From positions 1,867,501-1,931,500 of the forward strand of contig NC_092341.1 of the NCBI RefSeq assembly GCF_046630445.1: DNA of 64,000 bases, given 5' to 3'. Shown in pieces: positions 1 to 9,624 of the stretch (position 1 is its first letter; every line of letters begins with the position of its first letter). The position numbers and the translations under genes are program-made. Source of the stretch: Rutidosis leptorrhynchoides (Eukaryota > Streptophyta > Magnoliopsida > Asterales > Asteraceae). Below the pieces are notes generated by a model, which saw only the letters and a program-made list of their open reading frames with translations, ran no database searches and was not told the DNA's origin.

Positions 1-3
1 TTC

Positions 4-1239
4 TTGGATATGTTTAAACAAATAAATGTTAACCTTCCTTTCATTGATGTGATTTCAGGAATGCCTAGATATGCTAAATTTTTTAAAAATCTAATCACAA
101 ATAGAAAGAAAATGGAAGAACTCTTGGCTGTTACAATGAATGCTAATTGTTCTGCAGTGCTATTGAATAAGATACCAGAAAAATTATCAGATCCAGGAAG
201 TTTCACAATTCCATGTTTTCTGGGTAGTCTTAGTTCAATAGAAGCATTGGCAGACTTAGGTGCTAGTATAAATCTAATGCCGTATTCACTATACACTAAA
301 CTAGACCTTGGAGAATTGAAACCAACACGAATAAGCATACAACTAGCCGATCGATCAGTAAAATATCCTAGAGGGATAATGGAGAACATGCTAGTTAAAG
401 TTGGTACTTTAGTATTTCCTGTAGATTTTGTTATTCTAGACATGGAAGAAGATTCTCGAGTTCCTCTCATATTAGGAAGACCATTCTTAAACACGGCCAA
501 AGCAATAATAGACGTGTTCGGTAAGAAACTGACCCTAAGTATAGAGGACGAGAGTGTTACCTTTTCTGTTGATAGAGCAATGCAACAACCGCAATCTGCA
601 GATGATACATGTTATTATATTCAAACTATAGATTCACATGCAGAATTGTTAGAAGAATTTCCAGAATTACAAGGAACAGGAGAATGTTCTTTAGGAGAAG
701 GAACTGAACCAATTGATGAAACTGAAATGTTAGCTACACTTATGGCTAATGGATATGAACCAACAACAGAAGAAATTCAAATGCTAAAAGAAGAAGACAG
801 ATATCGATATAAATCATCGATAGAAGAACCACCGACATTAGAATTAAAGCCACTTCCAAACCATTTGGAATATGCTTATTTACATGGTGAATCTGAATTA
901 CATGTAATAATATCGTCTTCTCTTACTGAAAATGAAAAATCTCAACTCATTTCTGTGCTAAAAGCTCATAAACCAGCTATTGCATGGAAGATTCATGATA
1001 TTAAAGGAATAAGTCCTTCGTATTGCACACATAAAATCCTTATGGAAGAAGGTCATAAAACGTATGTGCAACGCCAACGAAGACTAAATTCTAATATGCA
1101 AGATGTTGTTAAGAAAGAAATTATTAAACTGCTTGATGCAGGTTTAATTTATCCAATCTCTGATAGTCCATGGGTAAGCCCAGTTCAATGCGTACCTAAG
1201 AAGGGTGGCATGACTGTCATCACAAATGAAAAAAAATGA
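4..1239 (+). pseudogene. Athila pol: retropepsin protease and start of reverse transcriptase
   Basis: Polyprotein segment of 411 codons, open at its 5' end. A retropepsin-like aspartic protease occupies roughly residues 60-180: the catalytic motif reads DLGAS (usual D-T/S-G-A, here D-L-G) and the flap-side motif reads LILGRPFL. The region near residues 200-290 is an acidic linker. The start of RT follows (SPWVSPVQCVPKKGG). The frame is lost in a run of eight A residues at about 1229-1236, where an extra base moves the downstream RT to another frame. Normally protease cuts the gag-pol polyprotein inside the virus-like particle. Lineage assignment to Athila rests on the protease/RT wording and on the downstream env-like ORF. 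Confidence 0.9.
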
Positions 1240-2563
1240 GCTTATTCCTACTAAGACTGTAACAGGATGGCGTGTTTGTATTGATTATAGAAAATTAAAT
1301 GAAGCCACCAGAAAAGATCACTTTCCCTTACCTTTCATTGATCAAATGTTGGAAAGATTAGCCGGAAACAGTTACTATTGTTTTCTTGATGGTTTTTCCG
1401 GATACTTTCAAATTCCAACAGCACCCGAAGATCAAGAGAAAACCACATTCACGTGCCCTTATGGTACTTTTGCTTACAAACGCATGCCATTTGGACTTTG
1501 CAATGCCCCTGCAACCTTTCAAAGGTGCATGATGGCGATTTTTCACGATATGATAGAAGAATGCATGGAAGTTTTCATGGATGACTTTTCAGTCTTCGGT
1601 GATACATTTGAAACATGTCTAGTTAATCTTGAACGAATGCTTATTAGATGCGAATAATCAAATCTAGTTCTTAATTGGGAGAAATGTCATTTCATGATTA
1701 AAGAATGCATCGTTCTTGGTCATAAAATTTTAAAGGAAGGAATTGAAGTGTATAGAGCTAAAGTAGATGTAATTGCTAAACTTCCACATCCCACCAATGT
1801 TAGAGGAGTTAGGAGTTTTCTAGGGCATGCCGGTTTTTACCGACGTTTCATAAAAGATTTTTCTAAAATTGCCACTCCTATGAATAAACTCCTAGAAAAG
1901 GATGCTCCATTCATCTTTTCGGATGAATGCATCAAATCTTTTAATATTCTTAAAGAAAAACTCACTAATGCGCCAATCATGATAACTCCAAATTGGAATC
2001 TACCGTTTGAACTAATGTGCGATGCAAGTGATTTTGCAATGGGAGCCGTTTTAGGACAAAGGATTGAAAAACGATTTCAACCTATATATTATGCTAGTAA
2101 GACGTTACAAGGAGCACAAACGAATTATACAACTACTGAAAAAGAACTCCTTGCTATTGTCTTTGCTTTTGACAAATTTCGTTCATATCTCGTTCTAGCT
2201 AAAACGGTAGTCTATACCGACCATTCTGCTCTTAGATACCTATTTTCAAAACAATATGCTAAACCAAGATTAATCCATTGGATCTTACTCTTACAAGAGT
2301 TCGATATTGAGATCCGAGATAAAAAGGGAGCAGAAAATCTCGCAGCTGATCATCTTTCTCGTCTTGAAAATCCTGAATTAGAAGTTCTAAATGAATCGGC
2401 CATACAAGATAACTTTCCTGATGAATATCTATTGAAGATAGATTATAGTGAAATTCCATGGTTTGCAGACTATGCAAACTACTTAGTATGTGGATTCCTT
2501 GAAAAAGGGTTGTCGTACCAAAAACGAAAGAAATTCTTTAGTGATATAAAACACTATTTCTGA
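1226..2563 (+). pseudogene. Athila pol: reverse transcriptase and RNase H, two stops
   Basis: Continuation of pol in the frame reached after the A-run frameshift. RT motifs are clear: WRVCIDYRKLN, the first catalytic Asp in FLDGFSGYFQI, MPFGLCNAPATFQ, and the FMDD box (FMDDFSVFG). A TAA at 1655-1657 interrupts the region just after the palm, and the same frame resumes with the NWEKCHF and VLGHKI motifs. RNase H follows at about 2010-2350, with the first Asp in [12 protein letters not shown], Glu in [10 protein letters not shown] and Asp in [14 protein letters not shown] at 2561-2563 ends the frame where this family normally has a Trp codon (inference), and the integrase resumes in the same frame. 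The catalytic residues are intact, but the copy is dead because of the frameshift and two nonsense changes. Confidence 0.92.
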
Positions 2564-3748
2564 GAAGATCCACATTTGTTTAAAAGTTGTCCCGATGGAA
2601 TAATACGCCAATGTGTATTCGGGGATGAAGCCAGTCAAATCTTAAACCATTGTCACACAGGACCAACAGGAGGGCATTATGGGCCTCAACTTACAGCAAG
2701 AAACATTTACGATGCTGGATTCTATTGGCCTACAATTTTCAAAGACGCACACCTTCTTTGCAAATCCTGTGATGCATGTCAAAGGGTCGGAAAAATAAGT
2801 CAACGTGATGAAATGCCACAAAATGTCATTCAAGTATGTGAAGTATTTGACATTTGGAGTATTGACTTTAAAGGTCCATTTCCAAAATCTCATAATAATC
2901 TCTATATTCTCGTTGCCATTGATTATGTATCTAAATGGGCGGAAGCACAAGCTCTCCCAACTAACGATGCACGAGTTGTAGTCAACTTTTTAAAACGTCT
3001 TTTTGCACAGTTTGGAACATCGAAAGCTTTAATAAGTGATCGGGGTACTCATTTCTGTAATAATCAACTTGAAAAAGTTCTTAAAAGATATGGAGTAACT
3101 CATAAAATCTCTACTGCTTATCACTCACAGACAAGTGGACAAGTTGAAAATACCAACCGAGCATTAAAACATATTCTAGAGAAAACCATAGGATCAAATC
3201 AGAAGGAATGGTCCATGAAATTGGAGGATGCACTCTGGACTCTTAGAACAGCCTACAAAACTCCAATTGAGACCACACCTTTCAGACTCGTTTACGAAAA
3301 AGCATGTCATCTTCCAGTAGAAATTGAACACAAAGTATTTTGGGCTTTGAAGACATGTAATCTTGATTTACATGAAGCCAGACGTTTACGGTTAAGTCAA
3401 TTAAACGAATTAGAAGAATTAAGACATGAAGCATACGAAAATTCGTTAATCTATAAAGAAAGAACGAAGAAATGGCATGATAAAAGAATCAGAAGTTCAA
3501 AAGAATTTAAAGAAGGAGACAGATTTCTTCTTTTCAATTCACGATTCAAGCTATTTCCTGGAAAATTGAAATCAAGATGGTCTGGACCATTCATAGTCAA
3601 AAGAGTTTTCCCGTACGGAACAGTAGAATTAATAAATTCAAATGGGATTGAATTTAAAGTTAATGGTCACAGAGTTAAACATTACATAGATAGTCCAATG
3701 GAAGTTGAAGATGAAGTTAATCACAATTTCGACACCACAGCTAACTAA
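2564..3748 (+). pseudogene. Athila pol: integrase
   Basis: Integrase portion, 390 codons from the first Met at 2576, in frame with the RNase H part upstream of a TGA. The zinc-binding HHCC region includes [12 protein letters not shown] and CKSCDACQR. The DDE core is complete: Asp in IDFKGPFP, Asp in SDRGTHFCN, Glu in [12 protein letters not shown]. The C-terminal part is basic and includes an SH3-like segment ([13 protein letters not shown]), with no chromodomain, as expected for Athila. The enzyme joins element DNA to the chromosome. This segment itself has no damage, but it lies downstream of a frameshift and two stops, so it is annotated as part of a pseudogene. Confidence 0.9.
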
Positions 3749-3757
3749 GTGTGGGAA
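3747..3757 (+). promoter_or_regulatory. PPT-like motif just after pol
   Basis: AAGTGTGGGAA starts at the pol stop codon. The same 11-mer occurs at 7963-7973, after the env-like ORF, and at 9609-9619, beside the 3' LTR, where it is the expected plus-strand primer site. A role for this internal copy is inference. Confidence 0.4.
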
Positions 3758-3919
3758 GGTTCGAATCTTTTTTGGGTAATATATATTTCTGTTAGAGTTA
3801 GATATTCTATTGTCGTGTAGTTCTCGAGAATGGAATCCGAATGGTCTTTCCCTAGCAGACCCTAAAGAACTAGTCTTCTCCCCCCATTCTAAATTTTTAT
3901 TTTTTTTAGGTTTTACGAG

Positions 3920-4225
3920 ATGAAGAATTCCTTTGATCTAAACCATGGTCTAATGCTACACGCTATGATTACTAAACGTAATAATGACACACTTCCGAGT
4001 AACCTGGTATCATTCATAAGAGGCAAAATGGACGGAGTAAGGAAAGAACTCAGAAAAGATCATCATAAGATACATTTTGGTAAAGGAAAATCAAAATCCG
4101 CAACAAAAAGAAGAGCACGACACCTAGAAAGATGTTACAAATGCGGAAAATGGTCACACGAAGGTAAATGTTTAAATAATCAAACATATTCAAATACTGA
4201 ATTTGTTACTCTATGCAGAGAATGA
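3920..4225 (+). CDS. Small basic protein with one CCHC-like zinc knuckle, downstream of pol
   Basis: Open frame of 101 codons, 171 bases after the integrase stop. The N-terminal half is unremarkable. From about residue 40 it is Lys/Arg-rich, and residues 72-84 read CYKCGKWSHEGKC, a C-x2-C-x4-H-x3-C pattern one residue shorter than the classic retroviral knuckle (C-x2-C-x4-H-x4-C). Such knuckles in Gag nucleocapsid bind nucleic acid, but here the knuckle lies after pol, not in gag. Just before the ATG there is a T-rich tract ending in TTTTAG at about 3900-3909, a plausible 3' splice site, so the ORF could be reached by splicing (inference). It may be a displaced nucleocapsid piece, an extra ORF of this lineage, or chance. 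I do not recognise a named family. Confidence 0.5.
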   Translation: MKNSFDLNHGLMLHAMITKRNNDTLPSNLVSFIRGKMDGVRKELRKDHHKIHFGKGKSKSATKRRARHLERCYKCGKWSHEGKCLNNQTYSNTEFVTLCRE

Positions 4226-5476
4226 CCATTTATATGTTTAGAAGAAAAGATATTGAAGATTCGAGGTTATGCATATGTAGCTATGGAAACCCAAATCACA
4301 CGACTCTCATATGAGTCGGCTAAAGCAGGTCTCTGAGAATTCTTTCTCACAGGTAAGTATGTACAGTGTTTATTTTTTTATTGCTTTTAACATTTTGATA
4401 ATAAACGCTAAATCATTCGCTATAAAGTATTAAATTGGTATTCAATAAAATTAGGTATGCGTAACCGAAATTATTTATATCATACAAAAATTTATTACAT
4501 CACTGCGAAATTTTCCGTTTATTCTTAAGGTATAAATATCTTTAATCAATCAACCCAAAATATTTCAGAAATTCGTCAGGAGTAAAACTAGGTAATATAA
4601 CCGAAATTACTTTACCGAAAAGAGGGGCATATATTTTTGACAATATTTGATTGATTAAAGTGGGATAAAAGACCAAAAAGATTTTTAATTTTTATTTTTA
4701 CTTTGTATTTAAAATTAATATTAAATTATTATTGTAAACTTTTTAAAATCAATATATTTAAGTTTGTACATATTTGAAAAATTAATATTTTTAATATAAG
4801 TTTGTATGTATAAAAACAAAAATACAATATAAAATTAGTGTGAATTTTTAATTTTAATAAAATGAATTTTTAATTTTATGCATTTTAAATTTAAGTTTGG
4901 TGTGAATTTAAAAAACAAAAATTTACCTTATTTCACTAAGTTAAAAATATGATTTTTAAAATTCGTCGTTAGTTGAAAACTAGGTCGTTGAACCGAAATT
5001 GCTTTACCCGAGGGCGGGACGAGAAATTTTATTATCATTATTTTTAATCTTATTGATTTAAAGTATGCCAAAAACATTAAAAAAAACCCAAAAATCTTTG
5101 CTTTTAAAACAACGCTTTAAAATGACGAATTTTTAAAAAAATTTGTCGAGGGACGGACTAGGTCAACGTACCGAAACAACCTCATCCTAAATAAAAAGGA
5201 AAACAAAATTTTAAATTAATCAAGTAATTGTTTTATTAATAAAGGTTTTATATAAAATAAAATAAAATAAAAAAAGGGAAAAACCGCACTCGCGGTACTT
5301 TGTGGGTACCCACATCCGCACTCGCGGAGGTCTGAAATCCCATACCAGATAAACTGGTCGACAGACCAGTTTCCCCAACACCTACACCCATATTTTTTTT
5401 CCTGCGAAAAACACACACAAACCACTCTCAAATTCGCGATTTTTCACCGTTAAACATCAAATTTTTTGCTAAAATC
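4226..5476 (+). other. Non-coding spacer with a recurring ACTAGGT...ACCGAAATT unit
   Basis: No convincing ORF. A degenerate unit of about 30 bases, roughly ACTAGGT-(4 to 6)-ACCGAAATT-ACTTTACC, occurs at about 4452-4480, 4588-4618, 4978-5008 and 5156-5185, and again at 8200-8232 on the other side of the env-like ORF. The spacing is irregular. The last 200 bases hold a cluster of perfect hairpins, listed separately. Confidence 0.55.
5283..5372 (+). promoter_or_regulatory. Cluster of four perfect inverted repeats before the env-like ORF
   Basis: Four dyads lie within 90 bases: ACCGCACTCGCGGT (5283-5296), the palindrome TGTGGGTACCCACA (5301-5314), TCCGCACTCGCGGA (5315-5328), and 9-base arms AAACTGGTC/GACCAGTTT around GACA (5351-5372). 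The first and third share the loop ACTC with two hairpins in the LTR promoter of the same element (10081-10096, 10114-10127). Between copies the outer stem pair changes from T-A to A-T, so base pairing is kept. The location is about 105 bases upstream of the first env-like ATG. A regulatory role is inference. Confidence 0.6.
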
Positions 5477-7513
5477 ATGTTGAGAAGGATGCTACCAAGA
5501 AGTTTCTCAAGGAAATCGGTAATTTCTACATCTAAACACCCTTTAATTCGGATTATTAGTGTTCTTGAACAAAAATATACCTAATTTGATTTTGATGATT
5601 TCTAGTGTAATTGTGCTTAAATTGATTGTATATTATGCTTGTATAACCTAGATTCATGCTATTTAACATGATTAGAAGCCTTAAACTTCAAATTTTGAGT
5701 AATCTAGGGTTTGTGTTCTTGAGCAAAATTGGGGCTTTTTGATATAAACGGGTTATGGCCGAATTTTAATGTTAGTTTATACTAAATTGAGTAGTGTAAC
5801 ATGTTTAGGTTGCTAAATGATCAAAACTTTGATCCTAAACATGATTTTCAAGTATTAAAGTAGACTTTTTGAATAAAAAAATGCATGAACTCAATTTAAT
5901 TGATATGAAGGCTATTTGGAACTTGTTTAATTGCTAGTAATGATTATTTTGGCATGTTATTTGAGATAAAAGCTAAAGAACATTGTATACATTCTCATAT
6001 TTGTTCATTTGTAAAAGTGTAGAATTGTTAATGTTATGAAAATGCGTATAAAGTTTAATATGGATTAAACATGTCATTATGATTGTTTTTGTTTATGATT
6101 TTGCTAACACTAATGCATATTTGGATGCACAAAAATTGTGTTTAATGTGTTTTGCAGACTGAAAGGGGTGAATCTTCATCCGCATCTCAGGCTCACAATG
6201 CTCCTCCTGAGAATGCAGAAGAACAGGAGATTAACGACCAATATAGACAAGATCTACCGCATCAATTCATTTCATATTCAAATATAGAATTGGTAGATTT
6301 ACATCCTAATTTAAGGTTTGATCGACACTGGATAGATTATCCAAAATACCAGAGGAACTTGCACACACTTCAGTCTAATGTTGTTGAAGTACCTAGAGTA
6401 ATAGATTGGGAACCGTTAGAAACAGTTGGATTGGCCGGTCCAATCAGAGAATTACTTATACAAAGGTATGGTAATTCTACTTTTACTGATTGAGAACGTT
6501 TGTTTAATATACGTAGGCGTGTATATAGAGAATGGTGTGTGGAATTATTATGTAGTGTTAAAATAAATGATCGGGTATCTACCTTAACCGATCGTAGTTT
6601 TATTAGATTTTTATTAGGAGGTGTGATGCGCTATATGTCTCTACTAGACATGGCTCAGGCTTTGTGTATATATACGCCTGAGGAACTAGCATCTACTGAT
6701 TGTCAAGGGTTGATACTTAATGGTAGGAGGATTGATGAAAATTTTGATATGAATGAAATATGGAGTAGAATGACTAGGCATAACCGATTTCGTGGGGGGA
6801 ATAACTCTTATACTGATATTGATAGAGCTGAGCTAAGAGTAATCCATAGGTTCTTAGCAAACTCGATTACACAGCGATGTAAGAACAAAGAGAAAGTAAA
6901 TGAGAATGATTTATTTTATCTCATGTGTATTCGAGACCCACAGAGCGCTGTGAGTATACCTTATTGTGTGGGTTATTATTTATCATCTATAGTTAAGAGT
7001 ATACGGCCGAATGGTATAATAGGAGGTGGTATCTTTGTTACTTTAATTGCTGTGTATATCGGTGTCGATAGAAATTGCGGGGGATTAATAATTGCAGCAC
7101 CAGAACCCCGTGATCCAATTGGTTTAAAAGTATATCATGGTGCTAAGGTTTTAAAGAAATGACATAACGCTGCAGCACCATATGATGGCCCGCATCCACA
7201 GGTTGAAAGAGATCAGCAGCAAGGTAATGCAGGAGGGGGGAATGAGATGACAGAAATGCAACTTTTTATGGCTCATCATGAGTATGAAATGGCTAGACAA
7301 CGAGCATTTCAAGATTGGTAGTATCATCAAAACCAAATCATAAGTCATCTTGCACACATAAATGCAAACTACATTGCTACTCCAATGCCCGTATTTCCTC
7401 CCTGGACTATACAGACCCGACCACCGTACCCTACATATGACCCAGCTCAAGCATTCTACAGTACATACGGCTATGAATGGGATCCCTACTGGCATCATCC
7501 TTATCAACCCTGA
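5477..7513 (+). pseudogene. Athila ORF-1/env-like gene, probably spliced, three in-frame stops
   Basis: The long frame from 6158 to 7513 (451 codons plus stop) looks like the Athila ORF-1 family often called env-like; its function is unproven. Hallmarks are a central globular part (RFLLGGVMRYMSLLDMAQAL, IYTPEEL) and a Gln/Pro/Tyr-rich C-terminal tail. The frame is broken by TGA 6491-6493, TGA 7160-7162 and TAG 7319-7321. It has no good ATG at its start; instead it opens right after TTTTGCAG, a 3' splice site. An upstream ATG at 5477 begins a 14-codon exon ending before GTAATTT at 5519. Removing 5519-6157 as a phase-0 GT-AG intron joins the two in frame. This gene model is inference from splice signals and frame. 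The predicted leader is basic (MLRRMLPRSFSRKS). Confidence 0.65.
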
Positions 7514-9624
7514 TTTTCTTTTATGCTTATTTTTATTTATTTGGTAACTTGTAATTTTATATTTTTTTTTATATTTCTCTTGATACTTTAATAGTTTTTA
7601 TAATTTTCTAACTTTTCTTATTAAATTTTTAATAATTTTTGAATGTGGGGTGATATACCCAACTTCAAAAATATGTATATATATGTTTGTAGTTTATCTC
7701 ATGTACAAAACAGGGTAAAACAGCGCATTTTCAAAGACTGGCAGTAAGTTCAGCAAAAGCAACAAATTTTGACGACAAGATGCAAAATTTATGTGAAATA
7801 ACAACTGCAGAAATGAATAAGTGATGTGCACCATTTATCATTCAACAAACAAACGCCAATATGTTTGGAAACTTTGGTAAAATTTAATGATTTTTCTACG
7901 CTAATCACCCTCAATAATTTAAATTGTTACTAATTTCTTGCAAATGAAGGCATTGCAAGATCTTAAGTGTGGGAAGGGGTTAAATTCTTTCGGATTTTTT
8001 TTTAAATTTTTTTTTGACTTAAACACTTGGTTACCATTAAAAATACTAGTAATGCAGTAGTTGTATTAGAATCTAGTGCTATCTGATAATAAAGAACATC
8101 CATAGTCTTATATACTGACTACTCAATTCTAGTAAAATTTTTCAAAATTTTCAAATAAATGAATTCAAAATTATGTTTATACATATTTATGAACGATAAA
8201 ATTAGGTGTTAACACCGAAATTATTGTTACCTCAGAAAGGACATAAATTGAGAAACAATCCAAAATGTTAAAATTCATTTAAAATGGAATAGAGGACAAT
8301 AAAAAGGTAAAGAAAGGAAAATAAAAGTCAAGTGTGGAAAAAATTTACCAAGTTGTTTAAAACATATATCACATATTTTGTACAAAGATACTTTTGTTTT
8401 GGACAAAATTAACCATTTTACCCGAAAAATTGTAATATATTTGAAAGAAAGATGGATCTACATGATGAATCAATTCCATCATTAAAAGGAAGAAAAGTCT
8501 TCCAAAAAAGACACGTGCTTCTTGATTTAGGTCAGGAAGTTGTCGTCCCGACCAGTTGTAGAGTCTACGAAAAATCTTGAAAAGTTTTCTCGAAAATCAG
8601 CTGGAAATCCACGGACCTCAGCATCAAACAGGGTCGCCAAGTGGTCAGACTTATCCTAACCATGAGAGGATCTGTCTCGTAAAATGGGGAGGGCACCGTC
8701 CAAATTAGCTTGATAAGACTAATGAATCAGATCTCCAAAAAGGATAATCTCCTTAAAGATCAAAAATCAGCTTTTAAGTCTGATATTACTCAATCCTAGA
8801 GATTGACCTTAAAGATTGAGAATTACAAACTCCTGGAATTCGATGATATCCAAACTCGAGCTTGAACGAGAAAATATTTTGATCAAATTACAAACCGATT
8901 TGTTTTCTGAAAACCCATTTTTAATGCGTTCATTACCATTGAACGTAAAATCCTAAAAATTCACCTGGAATTCATTAGGTCACCTGAACCAAATCGGGTG
9001 TCAACCGTAAGAACAGTGGTTGCATAGCATGGTCAAAGACAGGACCTTGTGCCAGACCGAAAAAACTATAGGTGATCTTTACTATTGCTCCTACAAAGGA
9101 TAATAATTGCATCCGACACGATATAGACCATAATCAAAAGCATGTCACGGGACATTGCCTTAGCAGTTGCTTGTTCAACGCTTTCCTTTACAACCGGATG
9201 GTAATTTACCGAAAGGTAATATACGGAGCAAGTATACTGGACGTGTTGCTTTCTCAATACAAGGTTAGCAAGTGGGTGACACAAAACCGCAAGTTTTGAG
9301 CTAAAATTTTCAAATCTGAAACCCACACAACCCACAAAAACATTTTGCAAACACCGGTGAAGGGTTATTCCAGAAAACTTATCTAGGGTAAAAGCTAGAT
9401 TAAATTTTCAAAAGATCAAATGTTTTCATAAAGATCCAATTTCCTAACGAATCTAAATTTTCATAGTCATGTGGGACTGTAAACCACATCGTTACTACCA
9501 TTGTTTATACCGCCGTATAGAAATCACTGATGTACAAAGTGTGAAGAATGAAAAAGTGATTCTAGTATTTTTATTTCAAGACTATATTGCTTGAGGACAA
9601 GCAACGTTCAAGTGTGGGAATATT
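7514..9624 (+). other. Athila 3' untranslated region
   Basis: About 2.1 kb with no coding signal I can support. It holds a hairpin at 7636-7671 (arms TTTTTGAA/TTCAAAAA), a PPT-like AAGTGTGGGAA at 7963-7973, another copy of the ACCGAAATT unit at 8200-8232, and the true PPT next to the LTR. Small open frames on both strands at 9066-9350 overlap each other and match nothing I recognise. Confidence 0.6.
9609..9624 (+). promoter_or_regulatory. Polypurine tract of the Athila element
   Basis: AAGTGTGGGAATATT lies directly before the TGATAA start of the LTR, the position where plus-strand DNA synthesis is primed. Confidence 0.75.

Noticed and set aside
7151-7507. 118-codon frame antisense to the env-like ORF
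   Set aside because: The sense frame continues here with a Gln/Pro/Tyr-rich tail apart from two stops, so the antisense frame is a shadow.
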